From: Shewanella sp. NFH-SH190041 | Lineage (GTDB): Bacteria; Pseudomonadota; Gammaproteobacteria; Enterobacterales; Shewanellaceae | Length of the DNA: 64,000 nt | Direction: 5' to 3' | Assembly: GCF_024363255.1 (NCBI RefSeq) | Contig: NZ_AP026070.1 | Location: 3,534,001-3,598,000, forward strand | Shown here: positions 9,475-18,327 of the stretch, piece by piece | Layout: the number at the start of each line of letters is the position of its first letter | Numbering within the stretch: position 1 is the stretch's first letter | The notes under the pieces: model-generated | The model's database searches: none | Told to the model about the DNA's origin: nothing | The model's input: only the letters and a program-made list of their open reading frames with translations | Program-made: the position numbers and the translations under genes

Positions 9475-12324
9475 CTATTGTCCCTCATCTCCGAGGATAT
9501 GACGATATATCACTTGTACTTGCTCAACTTGAGCGGCAACCTGCGTGAGAGGCACAACCCCCTCCTGCCCCTGTAGGGTCAACCTATGGCTGTTATCACG
9601 CAGTTGACAATAGGCCTGAGTCAACAATTCCGCTTCAGCGGCAGTCAGGATCGCCAATTCCGCCAAGTCAGCAAAAATGCGCACATTATCCGACCAGGTT
9701 GTCAGCACAGGATGGGCGTGACTGTGGGCCAGCACCAAATACTGGGCAATAAACTCAATATCCGTGATCCCACCGGCGCTCTGTTTTAAATCAAATTGAT
9801 CGGGGCGCACATGTAGCAGATGGCTGCGCATTTTACTGCGCATATCCCGCACCTGAAGGGCTAATGCTGCAGGTTCGCGGGATTGCGCCAACACATGAGC
9901 CCGGATAGCACAAAAACGTTGCGCCAATTCGGCATCGCCATACGTAAAACGGGCTCGCACTAAGGCCTGATGTTCCCACGTCCAAGCTTCATTAGCCTGA
10001 TAATCGCCAAAATGGCCAATTTCACTGACCAGTAAACCGGATGCACCGGAAGGTCGCAGACGCATATCCACGTCGTAGAGCGCACCGGAGACGGTGCGGG
10101 TAGAGAACAGATGCAAAATCCGCTGCGCCAGCTTGAGGTAAAAATGGCTGGCATCTATCTGCCGGTCGCCATTGGTCTGCACTCCAGGTGGGGCATTATG
10201 TAAAAACACCAAATCCAGATCTGAGCCATAACCCAGCTCAATTCCCCCCAGTTTGCCATAGCCCACGACCGCAAAGCCCAGCTCACCGGCTTGCAGATGA
10301 GCGGGGATGCCATGCCGCTTGGCTATCTGCTGCCAAGCATAGTGGATCACCTGCTCTATCATAGCTTGAGCTAAATAGGTCAGATGATCGCTGACCTGCA
10401 TCACCGGCAAAATACCGGTAATATCCGCCGCCGCAATTTTCAGTTGCTGTGACAACTTAAACTGCCGCAGGCCTTCCATTTGCTGCTCCATATCATCTTC
10501 CGGGATCCGCAGCAGATATTGTCGTAACTCAGCAGGGTAATCATCCAAATCCGTGGTGTCGTACAACTGTACCGGATCGATTAATTCATCGAGCAGCATA
10601 GGGAAACGCGCTAATTGCTGGGCAATCCAAGGGCTGGCACTACAGAGCTTAACCAACTGCTGACGGGCACCGGGATTTTCGCACAATAGTTCCAGATAAG
10701 TAGTGCGGGTCAAAATCTGATCTAGCACCTGAGAAACCGGTACAAAGGCGGTGTGGGGCGAACTGAGTATAAACAGTTCTTCCAACAGCCGGGGCATCAG
10801 TCGGTCTAGGGTATCTCGTCCCCGTGGCCCGATAGTGCGGCGCATGGTCTGTTGCCGCCACTGACTCAACAATGGCCAAAAACTGTCACTGTCGATGCCA
10901 TGGTTGGCCAACATGAACCGGGCATCCTCATCTTGCTGATCATGCCACAGGGCAATGGTCCAGTGCTCCCGCACATCGTCTTCATCTTCACCGCCAATGG
11001 TATCGAGAAAGTGCCGATGTACTTCAGCCATCACAGCAGTAATGTGCAACTGCAATGCCGCAGGATTGTCATAGCCCAGCACCCAGGATAATCGCAGCCA
11101 ATCGAGGTCATTATCCGGTAAGCTCTGGGTTTGACGATCCGCCATGGCCTGTAGCAAGTTCTCCACCCGGCGCAGAAACACATACCCCTGCTGTAATTGT
11201 TCTATGGCCTGATATCCCAGCTGCCCAAGCTGATGCAGGGCGCTCAGTGCAGACATCAATCCCTGACAACGCAGTGATGGCTCACGCCCACCCCGGATCA
11301 GCTGAAAACTCTGCACCACGAACTCAACTTCCCGGATCCCGCCCGCGCCCAGTTTGATATTATTGGTCAATTGCCGGCGGCGGACTTCCCGGGTGATCAG
11401 CTGTTTCATTTTGCGCAGCGCTTCAATGGCAGAAAAATCAATATAACGGCGGTAAACAAATGGCCGCAGCATACGCTGTAAAGCATCACCGGCCTCCGTC
11501 TGTGGCCCCAGCACACGGGCTTTGACCATGGCATAACGTTCCCAATCTCGCCCCTGCTCCTGATAATAATCCTCAAATGCTGTGGCACTGACCACCAAAG
11601 GCCCACTTTCGCCATAGGGGCGCAGGCGCATATCCACCCGGAAGACAAAGCCATCACAAGTCACCTGATCCAGCAAGTTCACCAGCTTCTGTCCCATACG
11701 GGTAAAGAACTGCTGATTATCCAGTGCTCGCCGGCCGCCTTGGGTTTCGCCGTGCTCAGGGAAGACAAAAATCAAATCAATATCAGAAGAAAAATTCAGC
11801 TCCTGACCACCCAGTTTTCCCATCCCTAAAATCAACAGTGGCTGGGGTTGGCCTTGACGATCGCAGGGGGTGCCATAGCGCTGACATAAACGCTGATACA
11901 GCCAATCTCGGGCAGCAATAATCAGCGCCTCCGCCAGTTCAGATATTGCCACCAGCGCCTTTGCAACCGGAATTTGCCCGAGATTATCGAGACAAGCCAG
12001 CCGCACCAGATGCCGATTGCGGTATTGGCGCAATATTTTTTTCACCTGCTCATCATCAGTCATATCACTCAATAATGCCGCCAACGCCTGATGATGCACC
12101 GCCAAGCTGTCTGCCGGGTTCAAGGTTTGCGTCAACCAATCCGGGTGGCGACACAACTGCTCGGCAATAAAGTCGCTAAGCCCTAATACATGGCTTATTT
12201 GCTGCTGAGCAGCATCCGTTAACCCTTGCCACTGCGTCGGGGCATCCGCGATTAAACGCTGCAAATAACGCTCGGACTGCTGCTGCAAAAGTGATGGTAA
12301 TTGGGATAACGGAGAGACGGCCAT
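9475..12324 (-). CDS. glnE: bifunctional glutamine synthetase adenylyltransferase/deadenylase
   Basis: A 949-residue enzyme that adenylylates glutamine synthetase to switch it off and removes AMP to switch it on, under control of PII (GlnB) and glutamine. Both nucleotidyltransferase domains are visible. The N-terminal one has [20 protein letters not shown] and the C-terminal one [20 protein letters not shown], each with the paired Asp metal ligands. Each is followed by its helical GlnD-PII-type region. The ATG at 12324 is preferred: AGGA lies upstream and the length then matches E. coli GlnE (946). An in-frame start at 12426 would add 34 hydrophobic residues absent from the family. Confidence 0.97.
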   Translation of the reverse strand: MAVSPLSQLPSLLQQQSERYLQRLIADAPTQWQGLTDAAQQQISHVLGLSDFIAEQLCRHPDWLTQTLNPADSLAVHHQALAALLSDMTDDEQVKKILRQYRNRHLVRLACLDNLGQIPVAKALVAISELAEALIIAARDWLYQRLCQRYGTPCDRQGQPQPLLILGMGKLGGQELNFSSDIDLIFVFPEHGETQGGRRALDNQQFFTRMGQKLVNLLDQVTCDGFVFRVDMRLRPYGESGPLVVSATAFEDYYQEQGRDWERYAMVKARVLGPQTEAGDALQRMLRPFVYRRYIDFSAIEALRKMKQLITREVRRRQLTNNIKLGAGGIREVEFVVQSFQLIRGGREPSLRCQGLMSALSALHQLGQLGYQAIEQLQQGYVFLRRVENLLQAMADRQTQSLPDNDLDWLRLSWVLGYDNPAALQLHITAVMAEVHRHFLDTIGGEDEDDVREHWTIALWHDQQDEDARFMLANHGIDSDSFWPLLSQWRQQTMRRTIGPRGRDTLDRLMPRLLEELFILSSPHTAFVPVSQVLDQILTRTTYLELLCENPGARQQLVKLCSASPWIAQQLARFPMLLDELIDPVQLYDTTDLDDYPAELRQYLLRIPEDDMEQQMEGLRQFKLSQQLKIAAADITGILPVMQVSDHLTYLAQAMIEQVIHYAWQQIAKRHGIPAHLQAGELGFAVVGYGKLGGIELGYGSDLDLVFLHNAPPGVQTNGDRQIDASHFYLKLAQRILHLFSTRTVSGALYDVDMRLRPSGASGLLVSEIGHFGDYQANEAWTWEHQALVRARFTYGDAELAQRFCAIRAHVLAQSREPAALALQVRDMRSKMRSHLLHVRPDQFDLKQSAGGITDIEFIAQYLVLAHSHAHPVLTTWSDNVRIFADLAELAILTAAEAELLTQAYCQLRDNSHRLTLQGQEGVVPLTQVAAQVEQVQVIYRHILGDEGQ

Positions 12325-12517
12325 GGTGATTCCTGCACTGGTAATAGGCGCAACTATCTTACCGGAAAAATGACCAACTGCGAGTGGCCAATAACAGTGA
12401 AAAAGCAGTAAACACAGTAAAAACAATGTGCTTAATTACATTTAACGAGGGATTGATTGATACCGGTGCAGTTATTATCCTGACTCCATCCAACCCAAGC
12501 TGAAATGGAAAGTTCAA

Positions 12518-13303
12518 ATGAGTGACTCCAGGCACTGGAAAGTACGGGATATGGAAGCACCAACCCCTATTGAGCTGGCGATGATGGTAATTTCGCTGGT
12601 TTCTGTAGTACTGGTACTGGTCCTGTCATTTGCCACGCTCGATCCCCAAACACGGGAATTGCTGTTCTTTATCGATACCGGGATCTGCTTTATTTTCCTC
12701 AGCCATTTTTTTATTGGCCTTGTTCGTGCCCGGGACAAAGGTTTTTTTATCAAGCGCCACTGGATTGATTTTGTCGCCAGTATTCCGGCAATAGAGCCGC
12801 TACGCATGATGCGCCTTTTTCAGATTTTGCGGGTGATCCGCTTAATCCGCATGACCCGCAGTCTATTAGTCCCGCTGTTACGGCAACGCGCCCAAACCAC
12901 CCTGGCCAGCTTGCTCGTCGCCATGGTGCTGATCCTCAGTATCTCTTCTGTACTGATTCTATTAGTTGAAAGCGGTGCACCGGGAGCCAATATCCATACC
13001 GCCCAAGAGGCCATGTGGTGGGCAATTGTGACTATCTCCACGGTTGGATACGGTGATTTTTACCCTGTCACCACTGTAGGACATGTGGTCGGTACCCTCG
13101 TCATTATCTGCGGCGTCAGTTTTTTCGGGGTGATATCCGGTTATATGGCTTCTGTCTTTGTGGCGCCTGAGCAAAAAGAGCAAGCTAAAGAGCAGCAGCA
13201 AGAAATGCGTAATGAAGTGGAAGCCGTGCTCAAACGAATGGAAGAAAATCAAAGCAAAATGCTGGCGGAAATTGCCGAGCTAAAAGCCCGGCTAGAAAAA
13301 TAA
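12518..13303 (+). CDS. voltage-gated-type potassium channel (6TM)
   Basis: A 261-residue inner-membrane ion channel. It has S1-S3 helices, an S4-like segment with repeated arginines (RLFQILRVIRLIRMTR, about 99-114), and a pore loop with the K+ selectivity filter TVGYGD (175-180). The last membrane helix runs about 188-212. The C-terminal ~45 residues are highly charged with heptad character (EAVLKRMEEN... to the end), a probable coiled coil for tetramer assembly. There is no RCK or cyclic-nucleotide domain. The gene is divergent from glnE with a 193-base spacer. Potassium conduction is inferred from the filter; the gating stimulus is unknown. Confidence 0.92.
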   Translation: MSDSRHWKVRDMEAPTPIELAMMVISLVSVVLVLVLSFATLDPQTRELLFFIDTGICFIFLSHFFIGLVRARDKGFFIKRHWIDFVASIPAIEPLRMMRLFQILRVIRLIRMTRSLLVPLLRQRAQTTLASLLVAMVLILSISSVLILLVESGAPGANIHTAQEAMWWAIVTISTVGYGDFYPVTTVGHVVGTLVIICGVSFFGVISGYMASVFVAPEQKEQAKEQQQEMRNEVEAVLKRMEENQSKMLAEIAELKARLEK

Positions 13304-13330
13304 ACGTCAAACTTGACGCGCTGTTAGCTT

Positions 13331-13454
13331 TGCAAGTTTTGTAGCCGCAATCTGGGGTTTCTTTATACAAGTCAGAGGCTTTGATAGAGCTTTGATCGAT
13401 AGTTGCGCTACCTGATAAGCCGAGAACGCAGTCGAAAGGCTGCCCCCAACGCTA
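13331..13454 (+). repeat. degenerate miniature repeat element
   Basis: The stretch resembles the left two thirds of the elements at 36128-36655, with TTTATACAAG, CAGAGGCTTTGATAG and GTTGCGCTACCTGATAAGCC in the same order. It occupies the whole spacer between the channel gene and the convergent CYTH gene. Confidence 0.65.
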
Positions 13455-14471
13455 TCAGCTCAATATGCGTTGTACCAGAGCCAACTGTAATTGACCATAT
13501 TGCTTGTGCTGCCGCAGCGCTTGTAACTGCTTAGCAAGCGTATCGGTATCGCCGACCTGCTGAGAAGTTAACTGCAGTTGTTGCAGCAATGGCTGCCACA
13601 CCAGCATTGCTGCCGCGCTATTATCCCTCGTTTTATCAGCTGGCGCGTTAACCAGCAGCGCTATTAATGCTGAGATTAATTGTGTTAACTGCGGCCACCA
13701 TGCCTGGTGATGTTCTGCTGATGGGTGCAATGCTGCGTATTCAACCGCCGCATCTAATTGCTGCCAAAGCTCAACGCCCCGACTAAATGTCTCTATTAAT
13801 ACTGGCCCAGTTAACGGGCCAGAGGGTAGTTGAGTATCAGCTGGGACTACAGGTTTTGCCGAAGATAACCCGGCCAGTTGATAGCCACGCTGAGCTTTAC
13901 TGGCTCGACCAAGTCGCACTGGCAGCCAGCCAGCAGCCTGCTGCGCTAATGCCAGTAATGCGGTAATTTGGCCCTCGAGCAGCTCAAACTCCAACTCGCA
14001 AATAGGCTCTGACTTGCCGCCACTGGTGATTACGCCCCGATCCAATGCCACCTCTACCCGGCCATAGGCTGTTTGTACATGCCAGCACTGACGACAAAAA
14101 TCTGTGCTGAACAAACATTTAAGCGACTGACCCAGCGCCGGAATGTCGCTCCCAACCGGCCAAATTTCTGACGGGAATAACGTTAGATCCGGCACATCAG
14201 CCTGGATATCAATATTGTATTCTGGGCGCGAATGGATCCCACCGGCGACTTTGCCGGCAGTTTTAATGGTTTGTTCACGATGGGTGCCATTGCCACGCAC
14301 CCTTAGCCCCATATCCCAATGACGCAATTGCAAATCTGGGGTATCAAAATAGCGGTTGGTTAACTCTAAGTCGGGCAGACGCTGCGCCTGAGGCAGGCTA
14401 TTTAAGCCCTGCTCCAATGCGGCGTAATCCGCCTCTGAGAAGAAAAGTTTTAGTTCAATTTCAGCGGCCAT
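13455..14471 (-). CDS. CYTH-domain inorganic triphosphatase (YgiF-like)
   Basis: A 338-residue cytosolic protein. The N-terminal CYTH domain (about 1-200) starts with the signature ExExK (E4-I-E6-L-K8). It also shows the basic and acidic strands of the triphosphate tunnel, such as GLRVRGNGTHREQTIKTAG and VEVALDRGVI. In E. coli YgiF this domain hydrolyses inorganic triphosphate. The C-terminal ~130 residues are helical and probably represent a shortened CHAD domain, with GRASKAQRGYQLAG at the junction; E. coli YgiF has a longer one (433 residues total). It lies divergently upstream of the DUF47/pitA phosphate operon, an apt polyphosphate-related neighbour. Confidence 0.88.
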   Translation of the reverse strand: MAAEIELKLFFSEADYAALEQGLNSLPQAQRLPDLELTNRYFDTPDLQLRHWDMGLRVRGNGTHREQTIKTAGKVAGGIHSRPEYNIDIQADVPDLTLFPSEIWPVGSDIPALGQSLKCLFSTDFCRQCWHVQTAYGRVEVALDRGVITSGGKSEPICELEFELLEGQITALLALAQQAAGWLPVRLGRASKAQRGYQLAGLSSAKPVVPADTQLPSGPLTGPVLIETFSRGVELWQQLDAAVEYAALHPSAEHHQAWWPQLTQLISALIALLVNAPADKTRDNSAAAMLVWQPLLQQLQLTSQQVGDTDTLAKQLQALRQHKQYGQLQLALVQRILS

Positions 14472-14706
14472 GGGGAAAACTCTGTGGCAAGGTAATGGAA
14501 AATCATGAATGTGACATTCTGTTCAGACAATGTCATATTGCTGTCATAAAAAGGCTCTAGGATTTGCGCGCTGACGTTAATAAATAGCGCGTTAGCATAA
14601 AAACTGTGCATCGCTATATAAAAACACAGTTTCAATACGCGGACGCATGGGGTAACATTCGCCCGCTTTTTCCACTATAGGGAATAACCTAAATAGGTAC
14701 ACGGCT

Positions 14707-15387
14707 ATGCCAGTAAACTCTATTTTAGGCGTGTTTGCAAAATCGCCAATCAAGCCTCTACAAGAGCATATCGACAAAGTATACGATTGCGCATCTGTAC
14801 TTGTCCCATTTTTCGAAGCAACTATCGCAGGCGACTGGGATAGTGCCGTTGCACAGAGAAAGCAAATCAGTCAAAAAGAACGTGAAGCGGACGCATTAAA
14901 GCGTGAAATCCGTCTGCATCTGCCCGGTGGACTGTTTATGCCGGTTGAACGGACTGACTTGCTGGAACTGGTGACCCAACAGGATAAAATTGCCAATAAA
15001 GCAAAAGATATCTCCGGCCGGGTAATTGGCCGTCAACTCTTAGTCCCTCAAGCTATGCAGGATCCTTTTATCGCTTACCTCCACCGCTGTTTAGATGCTG
15101 TGGCGCTGGCGAAAAAAGCGATTAATGAACTGGACGATCTGCTGGAAACGGGTTTCCGCGGACGGGAAGTAGACCTGGTAGCCAAAATGATCAGTGAACT
15201 CGATGCTATCGAGGAGGACACTGACGATCTTCAAATTCAGGTGCGTCGGCAACTGTTTGCCATGGAAGCTGAGCTAAATCCTATCGATGTGATGTTCCTT
15301 TACAAGATCATCGAATGGGTTGGCGACTTGGCAGATTTGGCCGAGCGGGTTGGTTCCCGTTTAGAGCTGATGCTAGCTCGCGTCTGA
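14707..15387 (+). CDS. DUF47 phosphate transport regulator (TIGR00153 family)
   Basis: A 226-residue all-helical cytosolic protein of the PhoU-like DUF47 family. It usually sits directly upstream of a Pit transporter and is thought to modulate it. Family features visible are PLQEHIDKVYDCASVLVPFFEA near the N-terminus, READALKREIRLHLPGGLFMPVERTDLLELV, and the late DLADLAERVGSRLELM. The stop lies 24 bases before pitA, so the two form an operon. No clear Pho box was recognised in the spacer towards the CYTH gene. Confidence 0.93.
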   Translation: MPVNSILGVFAKSPIKPLQEHIDKVYDCASVLVPFFEATIAGDWDSAVAQRKQISQKEREADALKREIRLHLPGGLFMPVERTDLLELVTQQDKIANKAKDISGRVIGRQLLVPQAMQDPFIAYLHRCLDAVALAKKAINELDDLLETGFRGREVDLVAKMISELDAIEEDTDDLQIQVRRQLFAMEAELNPIDVMFLYKIIEWVGDLADLAERVGSRLELMLARV

Positions 15388-15410
15388 TAACAAGATTTCA
15401 AGGTAACAAC

Positions 15411-16685
15411 ATGGTTGATGTATTAGTAACCCATGGCACGCTGTTAATTGGGATAGCGGCGCTGTTTGGATTTTTGATGGCGTGGGGCATTGGTGCCAAT
15501 GATGTGGCTAATGCCATGGGCACTTCTGTAGGCTCCAACGCTATCACGATTAAACAGGCAATTATCATCGCAATGATCTTCGAATTCGCGGGCGCATATC
15601 TGGCCGGCGGCGAAGTGACCAGCACCATTCGTAAAGGCATTATTGACTCGTCCTATTTTATCAATCAGCCTGAACTGCTGGTATACGGGATGATATCTGC
15701 TTTGCTGGCAGCCGGTATTTGGCTGGTTGCAGCGTCAGCATTGGGCTGGCCGGTATCGACCACTCACTCTATTGTGGGTGCCATTATCGGTTTCGCTTCT
15801 GTGGGCGTTGGCGTTGATGCGGTCGCCTGGAGCAAAGTAGGCGGGATTGTCGGTTCCTGGATTGTCACCCCGGCGATTTCCGGTTTTATCGCTTTTGTCA
15901 TTTTCCAAAGCGTACAAAAACTGATTTTTAACACAGCTGATCCGCTGGCCAATGCGAAGCGCTATGTGCCTTTCTATATGGCGCTGGCAGGCTTTATTAT
16001 GTCTTTGGTGACGATTGCCAAAGGTCTGAAGCACATTGGTCTGCAACTGACATCCAATGAAGCCTACCTGCTGGCATTAGCAATCGCGGTGGCTGTGGGT
16101 ATTTTCGGTAAAATTGCCATTACCCGTCTGAAAGTTACCGGCGTAACCGGCACTGGCACTGATACCCAGTTTGGCGATGTTGAAAAAGTATTCGCTATCC
16201 TGATGGTAGTGACAGCCTGCTGTATGGCATTTGCTCACGGCTCTAATGATGTGGCAAACGCTATTGGCCCTTTAGCTGCGGTAGTTTCTGTGGTTGAAAG
16301 CGGTGGTAATATTTCCTCTCAGGCTGCTATTGCATGGTGGATTCTGCCCTTGGGCGCTTTTGGTATCGTATTCGGTCTGGCCATTTTTGGTAAGCGCGTA
16401 ATGCAAACCATTGGCAAGAATATTACCCACCTGACCCCAAGCCGCGGTTTTGCCGCTGAGCTGGCTGCAGCCTCGACTGTCGTGATTGCTTCAGGTACTG
16501 GTCTGCCAATCTCCACCACCCAAACCTTGGTTGGTGCAGTTTTAGGTGTGGGTATGGCCCGTGGTATCGCCGCAATCAATATCGGCGTAGTTCGCAATAT
16601 TGTTGTCTCTTGGGTAGTTACTCTGCCTGCAGGTGCGGCATTATCTATTGTGTTCTTCTACATTATCAAAGCATCATTTGAATAA
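15411..16685 (+). CDS. pitA: low-affinity inorganic phosphate transporter, Pit family
   Basis: A 424-residue inner-membrane transporter that imports metal-phosphate with protons. The two inverted PHO-4 repeats each carry the signature GANDVANA-type motif: GIGANDVANAMGTSVGS near the start and GSNDVANAIGPLAAVV in the second half. Each is followed by a PVSTTHS or PISTTQT block. About ten membrane helices are visible. The ATG at 15411 is chosen because AAGGTAA precedes it; the frame also stays open upstream inside the DUF47 gene in another frame, which is not coding. The pairing with DUF47 is typical. Confidence 0.95.
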   Translation: MVDVLVTHGTLLIGIAALFGFLMAWGIGANDVANAMGTSVGSNAITIKQAIIIAMIFEFAGAYLAGGEVTSTIRKGIIDSSYFINQPELLVYGMISALLAAGIWLVAASALGWPVSTTHSIVGAIIGFASVGVGVDAVAWSKVGGIVGSWIVTPAISGFIAFVIFQSVQKLIFNTADPLANAKRYVPFYMALAGFIMSLVTIAKGLKHIGLQLTSNEAYLLALAIAVAVGIFGKIAITRLKVTGVTGTGTDTQFGDVEKVFAILMVVTACCMAFAHGSNDVANAIGPLAAVVSVVESGGNISSQAAIAWWILPLGAFGIVFGLAIFGKRVMQTIGKNITHLTPSRGFAAELAAASTVVIASGTGLPISTTQTLVGAVLGVGMARGIAAINIGVVRNIVVSWVVTLPAGAALSIVFFYIIKASFE

Positions 16686-16707
16686 GCGTCAATAGATGTC
16701 AAAATTA

Positions 16708-16737
16708 CAAGAGGGAAGTCAATTGACTTCCCTCTTG
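16708..16737 (+). terminator. perfect 30-base palindrome after pitA
   Basis: CAAGAGGGAAGTCAA is followed at once by its exact reverse complement. No T-run follows, so this may be an mRNA 3'-stabilising hairpin or an inefficient terminator rather than a classic one. Confidence 0.5.
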
Positions 16738-16763
16738 CATTACATGCTCTTAATCCATAGCAT

Positions 16764-17375
16764 GTGAAACAGACCACTTATAGAGAGAATGCTTCCGTGT
16801 TTCGAGTCCTCACTCTGGTAGCCATGTTACTGGTTTCACCGACTTTATTTGCCAAAGGCCAGACCAACTATATCTCAGAAGATATTTATGTATTTGTACA
16901 TGGTGGACCGGGTAACCAATTCCGCATCATCGGCAGCGTCGAAGCCGGGCAGCCGGTTCAGTTGCTAGGGAAAACCCAAGACGATTACAGCCAAATCATT
17001 GACCATAAAGGCCGTGAAGGCTGGGTATTAACCAGCCAGCTGCAAGCTAGCCCAAGTTTCCGGGTGGTTGAACCTGATCTGCGCAGCAAATTGAAAGCCA
17101 GCCAAGATAAGCTGCAACAGGCGATGACCAGCGGTCAAAGTCAAAAAAGTCAGATCACATCTGCTAATGAGCAAATCAGCCAGCTAAAAGCGGCTCTGGA
17201 AACCGCGTCTCAGGAGCGTGACACCGCAAAAGCAGAACTGGCCAATATGGTTGATGACCAAAATTATGATATGTGGCGACAAGGCGGCATGATTGCTGGC
17301 TTTGGCCTTATCTTAGGTCTGATTGTGGCTTACCTGCCACGACCTCAGCGTCGTAATAAAAATCGCTGGATGTAA
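16764..17375 (+). CDS. TIGR04211-type SH3-domain membrane protein (YgiM-like)
   Basis: A 203-residue envelope protein with a signal peptide or anchor at residues 10-30. A bacterial SH3 domain covers about 35-95 (SEDIYVFVHGGPGNQFRIIGSVEAGQPVQLL to EGWVLTSQL), a coiled coil about 108-160, and a C-terminal membrane helix about 174-193, followed by a basic tail. This is the YgiM/TIGR04211 layout. The start is GTG at 16764; an alternative GTG at 16797 would shorten the N-terminal charged region. The cellular role of the family is not established. Confidence 0.88.
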   Translation: MKQTTYRENASVFRVLTLVAMLLVSPTLFAKGQTNYISEDIYVFVHGGPGNQFRIIGSVEAGQPVQLLGKTQDDYSQIIDHKGREGWVLTSQLQASPSFRVVEPDLRSKLKASQDKLQQAMTSGQSQKSQITSANEQISQLKAALETASQERDTAKAELANMVDDQNYDMWRQGGMIAGFGLILGLIVAYLPRPQRRNKNRWM

Positions 17376-17388
17376 CGTCTACGCTGTT

Positions 17389-17415
17389 AAAAAGCCACCT
17401 ACGGGTGGTTTTTTT
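17389..17415 (+). terminator. terminator after the SH3-domain gene
   Basis: The stem CCACC/GGTGG with a TACG tetraloop is followed by seven T. From here to 17687 (about 270 bases) no gene is seen. A GGGGCTG/CAGCCC hairpin lies near 17653-17675, just downstream of the next, minus-strand gene. Confidence 0.88.
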
Positions 17416-17687
17416 ATTGCCTAAACGATTGGCCAAAGCGATTGCCTTAGCAAGCACGGGAAGGCCTTATTCGTGATAAGGCAAGCTCATAAAGCATATT
17501 CCCCCGGCTACGCCTCATCTCTCGCTTAGCTGCTCATTTAGCAATAATAGGCCTAAGAGGGCATTACAAGATAAGCGTATTAGCCCATACAGGGTGAATA
17601 GGGTGAAAATGCCAAACCGGTAGAAAGACGTCGCGTGATATCGCAACGATTGGGGCTGAAAATGGCTCCAGCCCTGATAAACCGTAA

Positions 17688-17933
17688 TTACTTACGGTTT
17701 CGCTTAAACGCGGTCAACAAACGGTTACCGTATTTGCCAGTACTGACATAATCATTAGCATCCAGATACTGCAGATACAGACCTGTCATCGCCATTTTGA
17801 AATTAAGCCAGGTGATACCCCGTGACAAGGTCGCGGGCAATGACACCACAACCCCTAATACTGTCAGCGTCAAACTGAGCATCAGCCACAGCGTCATCGG
17901 CAGGGTGCGAAAAAATTTAGTGAGCTGCAACAT
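17688..17933 (-). CDS. small hypothetical membrane protein
   Basis: An 81-residue protein with one strong membrane helix (about residues 13-35) flanked by basic residues, and a basic C-terminal tail ending RLLTAFKRNRK. The ATG at 17933 is used; an in-frame TTG 12 bases earlier is possible. AGAAGAG sits just before the ATG. I do not recognise a family. The topology suggests a small inner-membrane protein with a cytoplasmic basic end. It stands alone between the SH3-domain gene and putA. Confidence 0.55.
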   Translation of the reverse strand: MLQLTKFFRTLPMTLWLMLSLTLTVLGVVVSLPATLSRGITWLNFKMAMTGLYLQYLDANDYVSTGKYGNRLLTAFKRNRK

Positions 17934-18327
17934 AACTCTTCTCAACAGGAACTGCTAAAGCAGCCATTTTACCGGTCAGCTGATGAGCTTTCAGTTAATT
18001 CCGCTTCATACTCTGGGCTGACACGACTCAGACTATAGGGTTTTATGCTGTTTATTCACGCAGTTAACAGCATTATCCAGCCGAAAAATTGGTTTGCAAA
18101 AGTCTTGTTATTGCCAAGGTTTATCAAGTGTACTCACCTCGCCTAAAGCCCACTGCAAGCCAATTGCATCTCGCTGGCAAATCAGGTAATTTCCCAAATA
18201 TTCACACAGTTAACATCATATTAAACAGAGACTAACTCAGAGCAGAACTTACCTATCTTTTCGCCGACACAGGTAGCATGCCCGCTATGGGCAATCAGGT
18301 GCGGCGGCCGCCAACAGGGAGCACACG

